From contig NZ_CP049143.1 of assembly GCF_011044495.1 (NCBI RefSeq), positions 6,138,001-6,202,000 on the forward strand: DNA of 64,000 nucleotides, given 5' to 3'. Below, piece by piece: positions 7,276 to 16,251 of the stretch. This DNA is from Roseimicrobium sp. ORNL1 (GTDB lineage: Bacteria; Verrucomicrobiota; Verrucomicrobiia; Verrucomicrobiales; Verrucomicrobiaceae). Position 1 is the first letter of the stretch, and each line of letters begins with the position of its first letter. The notes under the pieces are model-generated. The model had not been told where the DNA came from, ran no database searches, and saw only the letters and a list, made by a program, of their open reading frames with translations. The position numbers and the translations under genes are program-made.

Positions 7276-8781
7276 TCAATACACCAGCCGCCTCAGATCC
7301 CCGAATGCCGTGCCCAAATGCGCCAGCACATCCCCAGGTGTCAACGACTCGGCAGACTGGCCGTCGAGCAGCGCGCATTCCGCCGCTCTTCCGCTGACCC
7401 AGGCACCGAGGCAGGCAGCATCGTGGACCTCCACTCCCTGGGCTATCAAAGCCGCGCACACCCCGGTCAGCACATCCCCCATACCCCCCGTGGCCATGCC
7501 AGGGTGCCCGGTGGTGTTGAAGGAAAGAGGCTGGCCTTCAGTCGCGATGACAGTGCGCGAACCTTTGAGCAACCAAGTGGTCTTCGGAAAGCCCCCTGCC
7601 ATTCTCATCGCCGTCTCAGCTCGAGTGAGACCCTGGCCGTCTGGCATGCCCTTCGTGAGCCGTTGCATTTCACCGGGGTGTGGCGTCAGCAAAGTGCTGG
7701 CCTTCAGGGATTTCAGCAATGCCAAACGTCCATCCGCGAGCATGTTCAGCGCATCCGCGTCGAGCACCATCGGCGTTTCCGAGTGCTGGATGATTTCGAG
7801 CATGCGGTCCTCTGATTGCCTTCCAAGCCCGGGTCCAATGGCCAGGACGTCGTGCCGGTTCTCCAGCACTTCGCGGTAGTCCCCGACGGGTTTCACCATC
7901 ACCTCGGGGGGGGCCTTGGCCGCGAAAATCGGATAGGCATCCTCCTTCACATACAAGGTAATCAGCCCCGCTCCGCCCCGCAGGGCACCCGTGGCCGTGA
8001 GGATGGCCGCCCCCACGTAGCCCCGGGAGCCTGCAATCACTCCCACACGGCCCGCCTCTCCCTTGTGAAAGTCGAAGGAACGGCACGGCAGTGCGGGGAG
8101 CAGCTCCCGGGGGGTGAGTTCCCGGAGTCCTTTTTTCTGGCCGTCTGGATTTCCCAGCTCTTTCAAAGGGGCGACAGCCAGTCTGCCAACCACCCTGGCG
8201 GCGGTATCCGTGAGCAGATCTTCCTTCACATGAGCCACCGTCACCGTGAGATCCGCCTCGACACAAGGGTCCGTTGATTCCCTCCTGGGATCGAGTCCGG
8301 TAGGAAGGTCCACCGCCACGGTGAATGCATGGCGGCGGCGGCGGAAGGCGTTCATTTCCGTAACCGCGGCTGCGTAGTCTGCTCTCAATGGTTGAGGCGA
8401 GGCTCCGATGCCAAGAAGCCCATCCACCAGCACAACGGACTCTCTCTCACGCTCCAAGTCACCAAGTCCTGAAATCACGGGCACTCGCCCCTCCATAGCC
8501 TTCCAGTGCCTCGCCGGCAGTTCCTTGAACTTCGACACATCGCTCACGGGTCGCGCAAGGACCTTCCAACCGGCCTCCAGCAGCATCCGCCCCACCACGA
8601 GGACATCGCCGGCGTTGTTGCCCTTCCCGAGGTACAGCACCGCTGTCCCCGGTTTGGGATGGAACTGCAAGATGGCTTCAAAGATACCACGCCCCGCCTC
8701 CTCCATGAGGTCTGCGGCACTCACGCCGCGGTCAAAGGCCGCCTTTTCACCCTCCAGCATCTGCGCGCACGAGACGATCAT
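7276..8781 (-). CDS. nnr: Bifunctional NAD(P)H-hydrate epimerase/dehydratase
   Basis: 501 aa with the two-domain layout of the metabolite-repair enzyme that epimerises and dehydrates damaged NADHX/NADPHX. The N-terminal YjeF_N domain (about 1-220) shows MEEAGRGIFEA, the LGKGNNAGDVLVVGR nucleotide loop (G-D-V-L where most members have G-G-D-G) and VDGLLGIGASP. The C-terminal ribokinase-like domain (about 230-500) shows GSRGYVGAAILTATGALRGG, IGPGLGR, LDADALNMLA, LTPHPGEMQRL, LLKGSRTVIA and the GHPGMATGGMGDVLTG ADP-binding loop. Both halves look intact. It follows the amidase gene by 11 bp. Confidence 0.93.
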   Translation of the reverse strand: MIVSCAQMLEGEKAAFDRGVSAADLMEEAGRGIFEAILQFHPKPGTAVLYLGKGNNAGDVLVVGRMLLEAGWKVLARPVSDVSKFKELPARHWKAMEGRVPVISGLGDLERERESVVLVDGLLGIGASPQPLRADYAAAVTEMNAFRRRRHAFTVAVDLPTGLDPRRESTDPCVEADLTVTVAHVKEDLLTDTAARVVGRLAVAPLKELGNPDGQKKGLRELTPRELLPALPCRSFDFHKGEAGRVGVIAGSRGYVGAAILTATGALRGGAGLITLYVKEDAYPIFAAKAPPEVMVKPVGDYREVLENRHDVLAIGPGLGRQSEDRMLEIIQHSETPMVLDADALNMLADGRLALLKSLKASTLLTPHPGEMQRLTKGMPDGQGLTRAETAMRMAGGFPKTTWLLKGSRTVIATEGQPLSFNTTGHPGMATGGMGDVLTGVCAALIAQGVEVHDAACLGAWVSGRAAECALLDGQSAESLTPGDVLAHLGTAFGDLRRLVY

Positions 8782-8792
8782 GCGCCAGCATA

Positions 8793-9446
8793 CTACCGGT
8801 CCGAGCGGTACGCCAGAATGCCCTTGGCAATGCCGACGGCGAGGCGCTCGCGATACAGGCCGGTCATCATGGCGGCACGCTCACTGGAGTTGCTCACGAA
8901 ACCACACTCCACCAGCACGGCAGGGTTCTTCGAGGTCTCGCGAATGACGTGGTAGTTCGCATGCTTCACGCCACGGTTCGAGAGTCGCGACTCCTGAATG
9001 ATGTAAGCCTGGATGTAGCCGGCGAGCTTGTAGCTGTCGTTGTGGCAGTAGAAAGTTTCCAGACCATTGCCAGATCCACCACGGCTGTAGTTGTAATGGA
9101 TGCTGACGAAGACCGCATCCCGGACGCTGTTTCCCTTGGAGGAGCGACCTGGCAGCGGGATGAACACATCCGAACTGCGGGTCATGATGACCTTGAGCCC
9201 CTGGGCGCGCAGGAGCTGCTCCACCCGGCGGGCGGTGTCGAGCGCCAGGTGTTTTTCAAATACGTAGCCGATCGCGGCACCGCGGTCGTGCCCTCCATGA
9301 CCGGGATCCAGAATCACCGTATCAAACGCGCGCGCCACGCCGGTCGAGGAAATCCAGGAGCACAATACCAGCAACAGCGCCGTGAAGAGCGGGAAGCCCT
9401 TTGGCCGCATGGATGCTCCAGTTTCATTCACAGTGGGGGCCGACAT
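8793..9446 (-). CDS. N-acetylmuramoyl-L-alanine amidase (Amidase_3)
   Basis: 217 aa, secreted zinc hydrolase that cuts the bond between MurNAc and the stem peptide of peptidoglycan. The signal peptide core is FTALLLVLCSWISSTG, cleaved near ARA-FDT. An internal Met at 9410 gives a more usual signal peptide and may be the true start. The catalytic domain follows directly: VILDPGHGGHDRGA (first zinc His), FEKHLALDTARRVEQLL (zinc Glu), SIHYNYS (second zinc His) and VECGFVSN (catalytic Glu). There is no AMIN or LysM domain, so it is a minimal Amidase_3. It is the first gene of a long minus-strand run. Confidence 0.9.
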   Translation of the reverse strand: MSAPTVNETGASMRPKGFPLFTALLLVLCSWISSTGVARAFDTVILDPGHGGHDRGAAIGYVFEKHLALDTARRVEQLLRAQGLKVIMTRSSDVFIPLPGRSSKGNSVRDAVFVSIHYNYSRGGSGNGLETFYCHNDSYKLAGYIQAYIIQESRLSNRGVKHANYHVIRETSKNPAVLVECGFVSNSSERAAMMTGLYRERLAVGIAKGILAYRSDR

Positions 9447-9529
9447 GAATAGTCCAAAATGAACAGCAGTTGATTCCGCCGCGCAAGGGAAGCTGTCTTT
9501 TTAAACGAAAGGACCGCTGAGGCAACCCC

Positions 9530-9564
9530 AAAAAAGATGCCGCAGGCACCCGGCCTGCGGCATC
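9530..9564 (-). terminator. Rho-independent terminator of the pseudopilin gene
   Basis: On the minus strand GATGCCGCAGGC pairs perfectly with GCCTGCGGCATC (12 bp, 5-nt loop) and is followed by TTTTTT. It lies 41 bp after the stop of the gene at 9606-10301. Confidence 0.88.
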
Positions 9565-9605
9565 TACAGAATCAATGGGTTAGCGGTGCTACAGCACCAA
9601 CTCAA

Positions 9606-10301
9606 TTAGTTGCCACCCTGAACGTCGAGGATCTCAAAATCCTCATGCTGGGTGAAGAGATTCTCGTCACCGCCGCTGCCGAGGGTCTTGAGGGGCTGTT
9701 GCCCGTTCTTACCGTTCAGCGGCTGGATGCCGACGCTGCTGTCATTCATGCCGATGATCACACCATTGGACCAGGAACGGCCCTTGGCATTGGTACCCTT
9801 CTTATCCACGTCCCACGAGGGATTCCACGTGGCATCGATGGCATTTTCAAACACGAGCGGAATGCTGCCCGAGGCGGAGTCAGAGAGACCCTTGGTCATC
9901 ATCCAGTGGTTTTCACCGGAGTCGACCGCAGCCTTGCGGGTGGTGTCTTCCTTGCCGCCGATGTTGCCATCCGGCACAAACTTGCTCACCGGGCAGCCGA
10001 AGATGAGTTCGTTGTCCAGGATGTTTTCGGTGAAGAGCACGCGGAAGGCGGCATTGGCGTCCTCCGGATTCGTACCTTCATCACCGGTCTTCGCGTTGTC
10101 CATGTAGTTGCCGCCATTGTCCGAGGAATAGATGCGCATGGCGGTGATGATCTGGCGGGCGTTGCTGATGCCCTTGGTGATGTTACCACGTTCCTGGATG
10201 CGGCCGAAGGTCGGCACGGCCAGGCTCGCCAGGATGGCGATGATGGTGATAACCACCAGGAGTTCAATCAGGGTAAAGCCCTGCTGGAGTCGAGTTTTCA
10301 T
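9606..10301 (-). CDS. Type II secretion/type IV pilin-like pseudopilin
   Basis: 231 aa. The N-terminus is a textbook prepilin signal: a short basic leader MKTRLQQG, then the cut site G|FTLIELLVVITIIAILAS with Glu at mature position 5, and a hydrophobic helix of about 20 residues. The rest is a soluble, Asn/Asp-rich domain with IYSSDNGGNYMDN, and it contains GenBank-typical PVC features such as a WSNGVIIGMNDSS patch. Such orphan pseudopilins are numerous in Planctomycetes and Verrucomicrobia, and few have known function. It has its own strong terminator. No secretion-machine genes are nearby, so it is probably exported by a system encoded elsewhere. Confidence 0.85.
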   Translation of the reverse strand: MKTRLQQGFTLIELLVVITIIAILASLAVPTFGRIQERGNITKGISNARQIITAMRIYSSDNGGNYMDNAKTGDEGTNPEDANAAFRVLFTENILDNELIFGCPVSKFVPDGNIGGKEDTTRKAAVDSGENHWMMTKGLSDSASGSIPLVFENAIDATWNPSWDVDKKGTNAKGRSWSNGVIIGMNDSSVGIQPLNGKNGQQPLKTLGSGGDENLFTQHEDFEILDVQGGN

Positions 10302-10564
10302 ATCTTGCTAATGATGTATTTGAGTTATGTATATGTATGTTCTGCGGGAAATGCCCCAAGCCAGAGGCGGTTTCCGATCCGATTAGAACAAAAAAGACAC
10401 ACCCTGTGTAGAACTTTATTTCGGGAATTTTTGAACGGCGTCCCGCGCATCCCAAGTGGTTCACGCTCAATATTTTTATCGTTTCATAAGAAACTGGATT
10501 AGCGAGCCTTCTCCACGGCAAAAGAAGAGCCAATTCAAGACTGGATCCGTCGCCTCGCCAGTCG

Positions 10565-11563
10565 TCATCTGCCCGCTGGCCAGTACCTCTCGCGGTTCGC
10601 GAGAAAGTCGAAGACCGCTCCGTGGTAGGCACTGAAATCCGGTTCCGGGATGCCGCTGAGCGGACATGCCGGTGTGCCATAGCCCGTCTGGAACATGTCG
10701 TGGTGATACACGCTGTAACCTCCCGCCTGCCACACCGCGTGGATGTGCAGGATGTGATCCATGGGCTGCGTCGCTTCCTTGGGGCCGCCGAACTTTGAAG
10801 TGCCGTTGCGAGCCGGTTCATCATCCACCACAGGCTTGTTGAATTTTTTCAACAGAGATGCGACCTCGCTTGGCGCGATCTCCCATGTGCGACCAGCCCC
10901 CTGCCTGCTGGTATGCGGGGTGAGGAAATCGAGCGCTGTATTCTCCTCGTCTTTGCCGAGATCACCCGCGAAGCCCGGCGAGTTCGTGACAAGCCGTTTG
11001 GGATCGTTCGCTTTGATCACTCGCAACATCTCCAGGGTGCGCAGAGATTTTTCATTCCAGATCTGGAACACAAGGTTGCGCCACGGCTTCAGTTCATTCG
11101 TGAGCGAGCTCACGGCTTTGTCCTGTGGATCCGGATCGAGCCGGATGTTATGCGCATAGCTCTCCTGTGAAAACAGGCACAGTTCGATCACAAAGCCGCA
11201 AGCATCCGCATCCGCAAGAATCTCCTTCAATCGCGCCACCTTATCAGCCCTCAAGGATCCGTCCGGATGATAGAGCGAAGCTTCCGGCGATGCATCCACG
11301 AAGCCGCGTCGATTGTCCCACTGCGCCCAGATGCGAAGCACATTGATTCCATGTCTGGAAAACTGACCCAGCCACTCACGCCGCACCTCTGAAGAGGCAT
11401 TGAAGGCGGGATTGTAGATCGCATTAAAAAAGCTGACCCCGGTGAACGGGAAGGGTTTGCCATCGAGCTGGAATTGCGTTCCGTAGATCGAGAGTTCAGC
11501 CGCAGGCGCAACGGCAGTACGGAGTGCGCAGAAACAGGCGAGAGCAACGAGAAGTGTTTTCAT
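10565..11563 (-). CDS. Secreted GH5-like glycoside hydrolase
   Basis: 332 aa from the ATG at 11563, which gives a clean signal peptide (MKTLLVALACFCALRTAVAPA, cleaved near AEL). The body looks like a clan-A (beta/alpha)8 glycosidase related to GH5: YGTQFQLDGKPFPFTGVSFF, HGINVLRIWAQWDN, LVFQIWNEKS with the NE pair expected for the acid/base, and VVDDEPAR as a possible nucleophile strand. The late HAVWQAGGYSVYHHDM is typical of the substrate cleft. Substrate is unknown. It lies 71 bp downstream of an ECF sigma factor gene on the same strand, so the sigma factor may control it. Confidence 0.7.
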   Translation of the reverse strand: MKTLLVALACFCALRTAVAPAAELSIYGTQFQLDGKPFPFTGVSFFNAIYNPAFNASSEVRREWLGQFSRHGINVLRIWAQWDNRRGFVDASPEASLYHPDGSLRADKVARLKEILADADACGFVIELCLFSQESYAHNIRLDPDPQDKAVSSLTNELKPWRNLVFQIWNEKSLRTLEMLRVIKANDPKRLVTNSPGFAGDLGKDEENTALDFLTPHTSRQGAGRTWEIAPSEVASLLKKFNKPVVDDEPARNGTSKFGGPKEATQPMDHILHIHAVWQAGGYSVYHHDMFQTGYGTPACPLSGIPEPDFSAYHGAVFDFLANRERYWPAGR

Positions 11564-11634
11564 GACCGCGGCCAGAGGCAACCGCCTCCAGCACTTCACC
11601 TGACTCCTGCAAGGCCTGCCAGTCGACAAAAAAT

Positions 11635-12306
11635 TCAGTGACCTGCTTCTTCAGAAAGCCGTTCCGCTTCGCGCTTGAGAATGCGACCCACACGATGCTT
11701 CGCGAGATACACCTGGGCAGCATTCACGCCCAACTCCTCCTTCACGCGCTCTGGACTCCATCCCTTGAGCACATAACAGGAGAAGATCTGAAACTGCCTT
11801 GGAGACACCAGCGAGCGCACGCGACGCAGCGCAAGCTCCATCACCTGGTCCTGCCATTCCTTGTCCCAGAGTTTTTCCAGGGTCACGCCTTGCGGATCCG
11901 CGCAACGATCAATCGGCGCAGTACGGCGCTCCTCATCTTCATCAAAATGGATGTTGGCCTCACGCTCGTACTGCTTCTTGCGCCGGCGGAACTGATCCAG
12001 GATGCGCCAGCGGGCCTGGTTGAGCAGGAAGCTTTTGAAGGAGCCCTGGCTGGTATCGAACTTCTTCTTCTGAAGATTCTTCGCCACACCAATGAAGGTC
12101 TCCTGCACCACGTCATTCGCCTCGTCATCACTCAGGCCTGACTTTCGTGCAACATGCCACACGAATCCCGAATAGGTACGATAGAACTCATCCCAGCTGG
12201 ACCAGTCGGACCAGTTGTCGAGCTTTTCGATGAGGGTCTTGCGGGTCTGCGGAGAATTGCTGATTTTCTCCGGGTTGCTCGCGGGCTTGGCGGTGGGGTC
12301 GGCCAT
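11635..12306 (-). CDS. ECF-type RNA polymerase sigma factor
   Basis: 223 aa from the ATG at 12306 (MADPTAKPASNPEK). The open frame runs further upstream, but that part does not look like protein. Region 2 is visible as EFYRTYSGFVWHVARKSGL, DDEANDVVQETFIGVAKNL and ARWRILDQFRRRKKQ (residues about 40-120); region 4 as LVSPRQFQIFSCYVLKGWS, then ELGVNAAQVYLAKHRVGR. Between them is a highly charged linker (EREANIHFDEDEERR). The length and absence of region 3 mark it as ECF-type. No anti-sigma factor is adjacent; the downstream GH5-like gene is the nearest candidate target. It is divergent from the efflux operon. Confidence 0.85.
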   Translation of the reverse strand: MADPTAKPASNPEKISNSPQTRKTLIEKLDNWSDWSSWDEFYRTYSGFVWHVARKSGLSDDEANDVVQETFIGVAKNLQKKKFDTSQGSFKSFLLNQARWRILDQFRRRKKQYEREANIHFDEDEERRTAPIDRCADPQGVTLEKLWDKEWQDQVMELALRRVRSLVSPRQFQIFSCYVLKGWSPERVKEELGVNAAQVYLAKHRVGRILKREAERLSEEAGH

Positions 12307-12430
12307 GGCGTGGGGCTGGAAGTCTAGGTACAACCTCAAACACCTGCAAAGGTTCTTTAAATGAATCGCTAGGGGAGATGAAAGAGCTTTTGAAAGGAGC
12401 CCGTTTGCCTCAGACCCCAATTTGCCCCTG

Positions 12431-12456
12431 CAAGCCGCCCTCCAGCGGCTTGTTTG
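12431..12456 (+). promoter_or_regulatory. Leader hairpin just upstream of the tolC-like gene
   Basis: CAAGCCGC (12431-12438) and GCGGCTTG (12445-12452) form a perfect 8-bp stem with a 6-nt loop, followed by TTTGTTCT and then the ATG at 12467. The upstream gene is divergent, so this is not the end of another transcript. It could act as an attenuator or translation-control hairpin. There is no obvious Shine-Dalgarno between it and the start. Confidence 0.4.
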
Positions 12457-12466
12457 TTCTGGATTC

Positions 12467-14305
12467 ATGACAAAAAAAACCGCCTCCCTGCATGCCCTTT
12501 TTGGACTGAGCCTCGCTGCTTTGCCGCTGGCGTCGTGTTCACCCGGATACATGCGCAAGTCCGCCGATCGGGAGGTGAAGCGCACGCTCTTCTCCAAGCT
12601 CGTGACCGTACCCAATGCCGGGACCGGGCTCATGGACATCACCCCGCCATCGCCCGTTTCGCTTGCCGAGCTGTCGAAGGCCGGAAACGGGCCGGAGTTC
12701 CTCGGAGATCGTGCTCATCTTGAGAAAAATGCACGCGTGCTGCCACTGTCGGAGGCCCTGAAACTGGCCGTGGTGCACAACCGCGACTACCGCAACGAGA
12801 AGGAGATCCTCTTCCTCGAAGCGCTGGATCTGACGCTCGTGCGGCATGAGTTTGCCCCCATCTTCACCGCGACAGGCGAGGCCGATACACTGAGGAAGAT
12901 TGACCCGATCGTCTCGACTCTCCGCGAGCCGAACCCGGCCTATCCCGCAGCTGCGGCCGCAGCAGCAGCCGCCACGGCTGCGAACAATGCCGCCGCGGCA
13001 GCAGCCGGCACGGCAGCGCCTCCCGCCGTCACCACGGCGGTCCCGCAATTCCTTGAGCGCCAAATCACCACGCTGGTTACGGAGAACACCTTCACGGCCA
13101 CGGGCAACGTGGGCGTCAGCGTGCTCACCCGCACCGGCGCACGCATTGCGGCGGATTTCACCACGGATTTCCTGCGGTTCCTCACCGGAAGTGGCCCGAG
13201 TGTGAGCAACTCCTCCCTGGCCGTGACCCTCACCCAGCCCCTCCTGCGCGGCGCCGGCTACCGGGCCACCATGGAGAACCTCACTCAGGCTGAGCGGAAC
13301 CTGCTGTATTCCATCCGTGACTTTACCCAGTATCGCAAAACGTTTACGGTGGATATCACCTCCAAGTACTACCGCACCTTGGAGGCACGTGATGCCGCGA
13401 AGAACGGCCATTTCGCCTACCGTGCGTTTGAAATCATCCTGGAAAGCGAGCGGGCACTCAATGATGAGGGACGCCGCACCTCTTCCCAGATCGGCCTCAT
13501 CGAGCAGGCCTCCCTCAGGTACAAGCGGTTGTGGATTGCCGCCGTGCGCAACTACGAGCAGCAACTCGATGACCTGAAAATTGCCCTGGGCATCCCCGTG
13601 GAAGAGCGTGTCATCCTCGACGACAAGGAGTTGGCCAAGCTCACCTTGGAAGACCCCGACATCAGCATGGATGACACGATGAAGACCGCCCTGGTGACGC
13701 GGCTGGATCTGTACAATCAGCGCAACACCTTGGAGGACTCGGAGCGTAAGATCAAAGTTGCCGCCCAGAACCTCCTTCCCCAGCTCGACGTGGGCGCGCG
13801 GTATGAGGTGCTCGGCACCAAGGACAACAACAAGGTGAATCTGGATCTCGACCGCACACGCCTCACCGGCACCGGAGTTGTGGACCTCCGCCTGGACAAG
13901 AAGGCGGATCGCAACAACTACCGCGCCGCTCTCATTTCCCAGCAGCGCGCCGCCCGCGTGCTCGATCTGGCGGAAGAGAATGTGCGCAACGCCATCCGCA
14001 CCAACTGGCGCGACCTCGACACCGCACGCAAGCAGTACGACATCGCCCAGACCGGGGTGGACCTGAGCGCCCGCCGTCTGGAGGAGGAAGAACTGCTCCG
14101 CACCCTCGGCCGAGGCACCGCTCGTGACCTTATTGACGCCCAGCAGGACCTGATTGAGGCGAGAAACCTCCTCACGGGTGCGTTGATTTCTCACACCCTC
14201 GCCCGTCTCCGCCTCTGGAGAGACATGGGGATTCTCTACATTCAGAAAGACGGCTCATGGATACGCGTATTGAACCAAGAAGCAAAATTGGCTGCCGATG
14301 AGTAA
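12467..14305 (+). CDS. TolC-like outer membrane efflux lipoprotein
   Basis: 612 aa from the ATG at 12467. It has a lipoprotein signal peptide ending LAALPLASC|SPG, so it should be lipid-anchored. The body has two TolC/OEP repeats: long coiled helices with NREYRNEK-like starts (VVHNRDYRNEKEIL, residues about 101), SSLAVTLTQPLLRGAGYR, and a second repeat with YNQRNTLEDSERKIKVAAQNLLPQLDVGARY. It forms the outer membrane channel of an exporter. Residues about 160-186 are an unusual Ala-rich stretch not expected in the family. Its stop overlaps the start of the HlyD-like adaptor by 8 bp, so the two are coupled. Confidence 0.85.
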   Translation: MTKKTASLHALFGLSLAALPLASCSPGYMRKSADREVKRTLFSKLVTVPNAGTGLMDITPPSPVSLAELSKAGNGPEFLGDRAHLEKNARVLPLSEALKLAVVHNRDYRNEKEILFLEALDLTLVRHEFAPIFTATGEADTLRKIDPIVSTLREPNPAYPAAAAAAAAATAANNAAAAAAGTAAPPAVTTAVPQFLERQITTLVTENTFTATGNVGVSVLTRTGARIAADFTTDFLRFLTGSGPSVSNSSLAVTLTQPLLRGAGYRATMENLTQAERNLLYSIRDFTQYRKTFTVDITSKYYRTLEARDAAKNGHFAYRAFEIILESERALNDEGRRTSSQIGLIEQASLRYKRLWIAAVRNYEQQLDDLKIALGIPVEERVILDDKELAKLTLEDPDISMDDTMKTALVTRLDLYNQRNTLEDSERKIKVAAQNLLPQLDVGARYEVLGTKDNNKVNLDLDRTRLTGTGVVDLRLDKKADRNNYRAALISQQRAARVLDLAEENVRNAIRTNWRDLDTARKQYDIAQTGVDLSARRLEEEELLRTLGRGTARDLIDAQQDLIEARNLLTGALISHTLARLRLWRDMGILYIQKDGSWIRVLNQEAKLAADE

Positions 14306-16178
14306 GTTATTTCGCAGCAAGTTTGGACTCGTGACGCTGGCCGCCGTGGCCGTCGCCGTCGTGGTGTGGTTTGTAAACCGGAACACCGGCGCGAGCGCGT
14401 CCGAGGTGCCGATGATCCCCGTGCAGAAAGGCAACCTGCAGATCAATGTGCTGCAAGGCGGGGAAATCCGTGCCCTGCAGAATTACGAGGTAAAGTCAGA
14501 GATCGAGCTTCCGACCAAGATCCTGAGCCTGATTCCCGAAGGCTACCGCATCACTGAAGAGGATGTGAAGAACGGCAAGGTGCTCATCGAACTCGACAGC
14601 GCCGACCTGAGGGACCGCATCACCAATCACGAGATCGAGTTCCAGACCACGGTCTCGGCCTTCATCGACGCGGACGAAAATCGCGCCATCCAGACCAGCG
14701 ACAACCAGAGCCTGGCGCGCGACGCCGAGCAGGCCATGCGTTTCGCCCTGATGGACTTCGAGCGCTACATGGGCAAGGAAGTCGCCCAGGCCGTGCTGAA
14801 GACGCGCCGCATCCCTGCCAATCAGGAGGAGCTGGACCGTCATGTGGGCAAGCTCAATGAAGCCCGCCCTCGCGTGCTGAATCTGGACGACAAGAAGGAA
14901 GTGGCGCCCGCCAAGCCCATTGAAGACCCTCTCGCCATCAAGGATGAGAAGGATGACAAGGCGGCGGAAGCCGAGGAAGATGAAGCCGAGGCAGCCAAGA
15001 AAAAAGCGGCGGAAGCTGCGGAGCCTCCCCGCATCGATTTCCTCTCCTTCCTGACAAACGATCAGCTCGGAGATGGTGAGGCCCAGCAGAAGCTCCGCCA
15101 GCTCAGCAATGACCTCCTGCTTCGCCAGTCGGAACTCGGGATCGCCAAGCAGAACATTGAGGCCAGCACCCGTCTCGCCGCGAAGGAGTTCATCACCAAG
15201 ACCACCTTGGAAAACGACCAGGTGAACTTCGACAAGGCGAACCTCGCCGTGCATGCCGCCACCACGCAGCTCGACCTCTTCAAGAAGTATGAGTTCCCCA
15301 AGCAGGCAGAGCTCGCCCTCAGCGCCTATCAGGAGGCGTTGACCAAGCTGCAGCGCACCCTTCGTGCGAATCGCTCCCGCATGGCGCAGGCCGAGTCCCG
15401 CTTCCAGACGGCGAAACGCCGCTACGAAGTGGAACTCATGCGCCGTGAAGACATGGAACGCCAGCTCAAGGCCTGCATCATCAAGGCGCCGGTGACAGGT
15501 CTGGTGGCCTACGGTTCCCACAGCGGTTCCGCGAAGTTCTCCAACGACACGATTGAGGAAGGTGCTGGTGTCCGCTTCCGCCAGACGCTGCTCACCATTC
15601 CGAACATGTCCGCGATGAGCGTGGCCGTGAGCATTCACGAGTCCCAGGTGAAGAAGGTACGCCTCGGCCAGCCCTGCCGCATCACCGTAGATGCCGAGCC
15701 CGGCAAGACCCTCACGGGTAATCTGCGTGAGATGGCCGTGCTGCCAGACTCCAGCAGCTCCCGTTTCACTCCGAATCTCAAGCTCTATCCCGCAGTCGTG
15801 CACGTGGATGGCACCCATGACTGGCTGAAGCCGGGCATGAATGCCAAGGTGGAAATCATCGTGAACCAGCTTGATGACGTACTCTTCGTCCCCGTGCAGA
15901 GCATCGAGGTGGAGAACGACCACTTCTTCACCTATGTGAAGCAGGGCAGCTCCCTTGAGCGTCGCGAGGTGAAAACCGGCTCCTTCAATGATGAGTTCAT
16001 TGAGATTCGCAGCGGTCTCACGCACGAAGATCAGGTGGCTCTGGCCATTCCGAAACGGCAGATTCTCGACACCAACGGCGCCAGCTCTCCAAGCCCAGCC
16101 AACCTGCCCAAGAAGGAAAAGGCCAAGGAGCCGGCCGCAGGGGCCGTTCCCGCCAAGAAGATCGCGGCCGCCAGCTGA
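14298..16178 (+). CDS. HlyD/MacA-like periplasmic adaptor protein
   Basis: 626 aa, well above the 370-400 aa of typical MacA. An N-terminal membrane anchor (LVTLAAVAVAVVVWFVN) precedes a split barrel/lipoyl region (QKGNLQINVLQGGEIRAL). A long helical hairpin follows, then CIIKAPVTGLVAYG, VAVSIHESQVKKVRLGQPCRITVDAEPGKTLTGNL and the C-terminal membrane-proximal domain with DDVLFVPVQSIEV. It bridges the inner membrane transporter and the TolC-like channel. Residues about 214-246 are a highly charged Lys/Glu/Ala tract that lengthens the hairpin region. The start overlaps the tolC-like gene. It is the second gene of a four-gene export operon. Confidence 0.87.
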   Translation: MSKLFRSKFGLVTLAAVAVAVVVWFVNRNTGASASEVPMIPVQKGNLQINVLQGGEIRALQNYEVKSEIELPTKILSLIPEGYRITEEDVKNGKVLIELDSADLRDRITNHEIEFQTTVSAFIDADENRAIQTSDNQSLARDAEQAMRFALMDFERYMGKEVAQAVLKTRRIPANQEELDRHVGKLNEARPRVLNLDDKKEVAPAKPIEDPLAIKDEKDDKAAEAEEDEAEAAKKKAAEAAEPPRIDFLSFLTNDQLGDGEAQQKLRQLSNDLLLRQSELGIAKQNIEASTRLAAKEFITKTTLENDQVNFDKANLAVHAATTQLDLFKKYEFPKQAELALSAYQEALTKLQRTLRANRSRMAQAESRFQTAKRRYEVELMRREDMERQLKACIIKAPVTGLVAYGSHSGSAKFSNDTIEEGAGVRFRQTLLTIPNMSAMSVAVSIHESQVKKVRLGQPCRITVDAEPGKTLTGNLREMAVLPDSSSSRFTPNLKLYPAVVHVDGTHDWLKPGMNAKVEIIVNQLDDVLFVPVQSIEVENDHFFTYVKQGSSLERREVKTGSFNDEFIEIRSGLTHEDQVALAIPKRQILDTNGASSPSPANLPKKEKAKEPAAGAVPAKKIAAAS

Positions 16179-16251
16179 CCTCTGCCGGAAATTTCCCACC
16201 AGGTCATCTGCAGTCGGCGCGACTCAGGTTCCCTCCAAGCATTTGCATTGC

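Noticed and set aside
12539-16199. Long minus-strand ORFs (551 and 567 aa) over the efflux genes
   Set aside because: They are mirror frames caused by high GC at third codon positions; the + strand proteins have clear domains and the mirrors do not.
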